Origin: Phycisphaerae bacterium
Lineage (GTDB): Bacteria; Planctomycetota; Phycisphaerae; UBA1845; UTPLA1
Direction of reading: 5' to 3'
NCBI GenBank assembly: GCA_030432035.1
Contig: JAUIHO010000011.1
Span: forward strand, 1 to 41,566
DNA length: 41,566 nucleotides
Position 1 is the stretch's first letter; the number at the start of each line of letters is the position of its first letter. Made by a program: the position numbers and the translations under genes. This document shows positions 39,421 to 41,566 of the stretch, piece by piece. The notes beneath the pieces are model-generated. The model searched no databases. It saw only the letters and a list, made by a program, of their open reading frames with translations, and was not told the DNA's origin.

Positions 39421-40218
39421 ATGCGATCTCAAACCCAACGCTCTTTCCTCTTCGCCTTTATCGCGTCCATCTCACTATGCGGCGCGATCGGCGTTTACTG
39501 TTTGCTCATCGGTGAGTTCACATCGCTCGTCGGGCAAATACTCGGGTCAACGGCGACGGTAGCCGGTGCGTCGCTGTTGGCGTTGGCGTCGGCGGTTCCG
39601 TGGGAGCGCAAGCGGTGGCGGCCGATCGGACCGCTCGGCATGTTGGCGTCGGCGGTTTGGCTAACGTTGATTCTGTGTCTGATTTGGATTGAGTGGTCCG
39701 GTAGCGACGAAGTGTTGATAAAGGCGACAGTGGTTGCAACGGTCTTCGCAATTGCGTTGCCGCATATCGGGTTGATCGGGTTGGCGCGGTTGCGACGCGA
39801 ATACAATTGGGTGCGCATCGGCAACATCGCCAGCATCGTTGTGCTGGCGGGTTTGATTATCAGCGTCGTGCTGTTTGAGTTCGACGACGAGTTTGTCTTT
39901 CGAATCATCGGCGCGTTGGCCATTGTCGACGTCTGCACGAGCGTCGCGATCCCAATTCTGCATCGTGTGTCGGCCATTCACAAACAGGACGCGGTTCGCA
40001 CTACGGTGCTCGAAGTGTCGCTCACGTGTCCGCGTTGTTCCAAGACGCACAGCTTGTCGGTCGGTCATTCGCCGTGCCCGTCGTGCGGCTTGCGCATCAA
40101 GATTGAGATCGAGGAAGAGCATTGCGAACAGTGCGGTTACGTCTTGTACGGAACGGAGTCCGCCGTGTGCCCGGAATGCGGCAAGCCAATTCGTCGCGAT
40201 GTTGTGCCAAGCGTTTGA
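39421..40218 (+). CDS. Polytopic membrane protein with C-terminal zinc ribbons
   Basis: A 265-residue protein with about six hydrophobic segments in residues 10-180, among them FLFAFIASISLCGAIGVYCL, LLALASAV and IVVLAGLIISVVLFEF. A cytoplasmic C-terminus has two Cys4-type zinc-ribbon segments: CPRCSKTHSLSVGH..CPSCG (residues about 202-220) and CEQCGYVLYGTESAVCPECG (about 238-257). The ribbons look like the 'double zinc ribbon' seen in many uncharacterised bacterial membrane proteins. Function unknown; no close neighbour on the same strand. ATG 39421 begins right before the first hydrophobic segment and has no strong ribosome site. Confidence 0.8.
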   Translation: MRSQTQRSFLFAFIASISLCGAIGVYCLLIGEFTSLVGQILGSTATVAGASLLALASAVPWERKRWRPIGPLGMLASAVWLTLILCLIWIEWSGSDEVLIKATVVATVFAIALPHIGLIGLARLRREYNWVRIGNIASIVVLAGLIISVVLFEFDDEFVFRIIGALAIVDVCTSVAIPILHRVSAIHKQDAVRTTVLEVSLTCPRCSKTHSLSVGHSPCPSCGLRIKIEIEEEHCEQCGYVLYGTESAVCPECGKPIRRDVVPSV

Positions 40219-40574
40219 TTGATTCCAAGATGACGACGATGCGTTTGAAGTCGCTAGTCTTGTGAGCGTCAACTGCCCGATACACTTGCGTTAAAACCCG
40301 CGATCAATGTGACAGGCTGGTTACCGCACAGTGATGTTGGTTGTGGTGATGACAATTTAATCTTTATTTCAAAGCCACTTGATGAGGCAATCAGGTTCGG
40401 AGTGCTTCTATGTCACGCCGATAGCTGCAGCTCTTCACCGTAACCGCAGGATGATGCGTATAAAGGTCGTACAAGCAAGCAAGGTGATACGCGAATATTT
40501 TGACTCGTAACAGCCGCCACGATTCTTAATACGTTAGGCCAACGTACTTCCACGCCATAATAGGAACCCACGGC
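40219..40574. other. Intergenic region without a supported gene
   Basis: A 356-base gap before the truncated last gene. I find no frame with a ribosome site, no palindrome of the families seen upstream, and no terminator hairpin. AGGA at 40562-40565 is the ribosome site of the following gene. Confidence 0.5.
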
Positions 40575-41566
40575 ATGACATGCCTTCGATCAATCATAAT
40601 CCACACAAGAGTACGGGCATTAACGGTAACGCTTCTTGCGATTGCAATCTGTTTCAACAAGCAAACTGCTGTGGCAAGTGAAGAAGGCGTAAAGCCCGCC
40701 GACGCGACAAACCCTCTCGCACCATTCGCCAAGTTCATGACCGGCGAATGGCGGCTGGAGATGCAAAGCGAAAACTTGATGTTTACGCATTGGCAGTGGG
40801 GGCCGGGTAGGCATTCTGTTTTGTCGCAAACGTATGGTTCCGACGGCGGTGGTAACCCGTGGCGATCGCTCGAAGTATTTTACGATTGCCCGAAGCGGAA
40901 GCAGATACGCACGTTGGGCTTGAGCCCCGACATTCCGGGGTTGGGACGCAGCGTGTCCGAAGGGCACATCACGTTTGACGGCAAGACTGCGCACGGCGAC
41001 TCTGAGATGCATCAACCGGGCCATCCGGGGCGCGGTGTTCGAACGTTCAAAACACGTTGGGTGTTTGACGATGACGATACCTTTCGCAGTCGCCTGCAAG
41101 AACACGATGGCAAGTCGTTGTTTACGTTGGGCGAATGGGAGAGCCGTCGGTCGTTAACGCTTAGCCCGATGCCTGCCGTCGATGGGCCCAACGCGAAGCC
41201 TTCGGCTCACTTTGATGCGCTCGCGTCGATTGCGGGCCGCACGTGGATAAGCGATGCACACGGGGTGGGGGCCGACTCGCTTCGCCTAAGAACAACGGTT
41301 GAATGGATACCCTACGTTAATGCGATCTACATTCGGACCGAAGCGCCCGCGCTGCCGGAATCTGCGCAGCACATCATGGATGCCTACCTGTATCACCATG
41401 TTGGCGACGGGCGATTGAAGTGTTTAGCACTCACGCGCGACGGCGGTATCTATGAAAGTGATTTCACAATCGAATCGGCGGATGGGTTGGTAACTGTCAC
41501 TGTGCCGCGGATGTTGGGCAATCAGAAAGAAATGCTCAACGTGCGGTTCGAATTGGACCGCTCGGG
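40575..41566 (+). CDS. Exported protein of unknown function (3' truncated by the window end)
   Basis: An open frame of 330 complete codons running off the end of the window, from ATG 40575 with AGGA about nine bases upstream. The N-terminus has Arg residues and a hydrophobic core (ALTVTLLAIAICF) and likely cleavage near AVASEEG, so it is exported. The mature part begins FAKFMTGEWRLEMQSENLMF and repeats the theme at FDALASIAGRTWIS, suggesting two related beta-barrel-like domains (calycin/lipocalin-like or DUF1579-like) of about 150 residues each. That family hint is tentative. No catalytic motif is seen. The frame continues past base 41566, so the C-terminus is unknown. Confidence 0.78.
   Translation, partial: MTCLRSIIIHTRVRALTVTLLAIAICFNKQTAVASEEGVKPADATNPLAPFAKFMTGEWRLEMQSENLMFTHWQWGPGRHSVLSQTYGSDGGGNPWRSLEVFYDCPKRKQIRTLGLSPDIPGLGRSVSEGHITFDGKTAHGDSEMHQPGHPGRGVRTFKTRWVFDDDDTFRSRLQEHDGKSLFTLGEWESRRSLTLSPMPAVDGPNAKPSAHFDALASIAGRTWISDAHGVGADSLRLRTTVEWIPYVNAIYIRTEAPALPESAQHIMDAYLYHHVGDGRLKCLALTRDGGIYESDFTIESADGLVTVTVPRMLGNQKEMLNVRFELDRS

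Overview
The window looks like a chromosomal segment from a free-living Gram-negative-type bacterium of moderately high GC. My best guess is a member of the Planctomycetota. This is inference: the window combines many secreted and lipoprotein genes, DUF11-repeat proteins, a prepilin-like N-terminus on a large repeat protein, mostly single-gene transcription units, and long intergenic tracts full of dispersed palindromes next to a REP-associated transposase remnant. No rRNA, prophage or CRISPR array is visible. Housekeeping genes anchor it: asd, tRNA-Arg(CCG), an ornithine aminotransferase (rocD), an ornithine carbamoyltransferase, recA, serS and a rimK-like ATP-grasp gene.

Layout. 1-4.5 kb: the end of an unknown gene, a repeat-like non-coding block, an overlapping SGNH-hydrolase/MBOAT O-acyltransferase pair, and asd. 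4.7-14.1 kb: a run of minus-strand exported proteins. These are an alkaline-phosphatase-superfamily lipoprotein, a small acidic exported protein, a lipoprotein with three Cys/His repeats behind an Asp-rich linker, two paralogous DUF11 proteins sharing a C-terminal motif, and a proline-rich lipoprotein; three units are separated by clear intrinsic terminators. 14.3-19.7 kb: tRNA-Arg, ornithine aminotransferase, a small-protein/nucleotidyltransferase pair, an ankyrin-ornithine carbamoyltransferase fusion, and a cyclodeaminase-family protein. 19.8-22.7 kb: recA followed by a macro-domain gene interrupted by a short element with inverted-repeat ends.

22.6-31.6 kb: an Asp-rich lipoprotein with GAT/GAC repeats, a tandem pair of composite palindromic elements, a prepilin-like protein carrying seven 76-residue repeats, a DUF4198-like/Kelch/YHS-like metal-associated protein with a Fur-box-like palindrome upstream, an FG-GAP-like protein, and serS. 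31.6-41.6 kb: accessory-looking DNA with 21-bp tandem repeats that encode heptads, a GAF-Fis regulator divergent from a two-domain cytochrome P460-like di-heme protein, a RAYT transposase remnant, unknown small proteins, the RimK-RCK_C fusion, a nested palindromic composite, a membrane zinc-ribbon protein and a truncated exported protein.

Functional links. Ornithine aminotransferase and ornithine carbamoyltransferase share ornithine as substrate. recA and the macro-domain gene are co-directional, 27 bp apart. The GAF-Fis regulator probably controls the divergent cytochrome gene. The DUF4198/Kelch/YHS gene is probably metal-regulated. The strongest candidates for undescribed biology are the prepilin-like 76-residue-repeat protein, the Cys/His triple-repeat lipoprotein, the ankyrin-OTC fusion with a possible internal start, and the families of nested palindromes.
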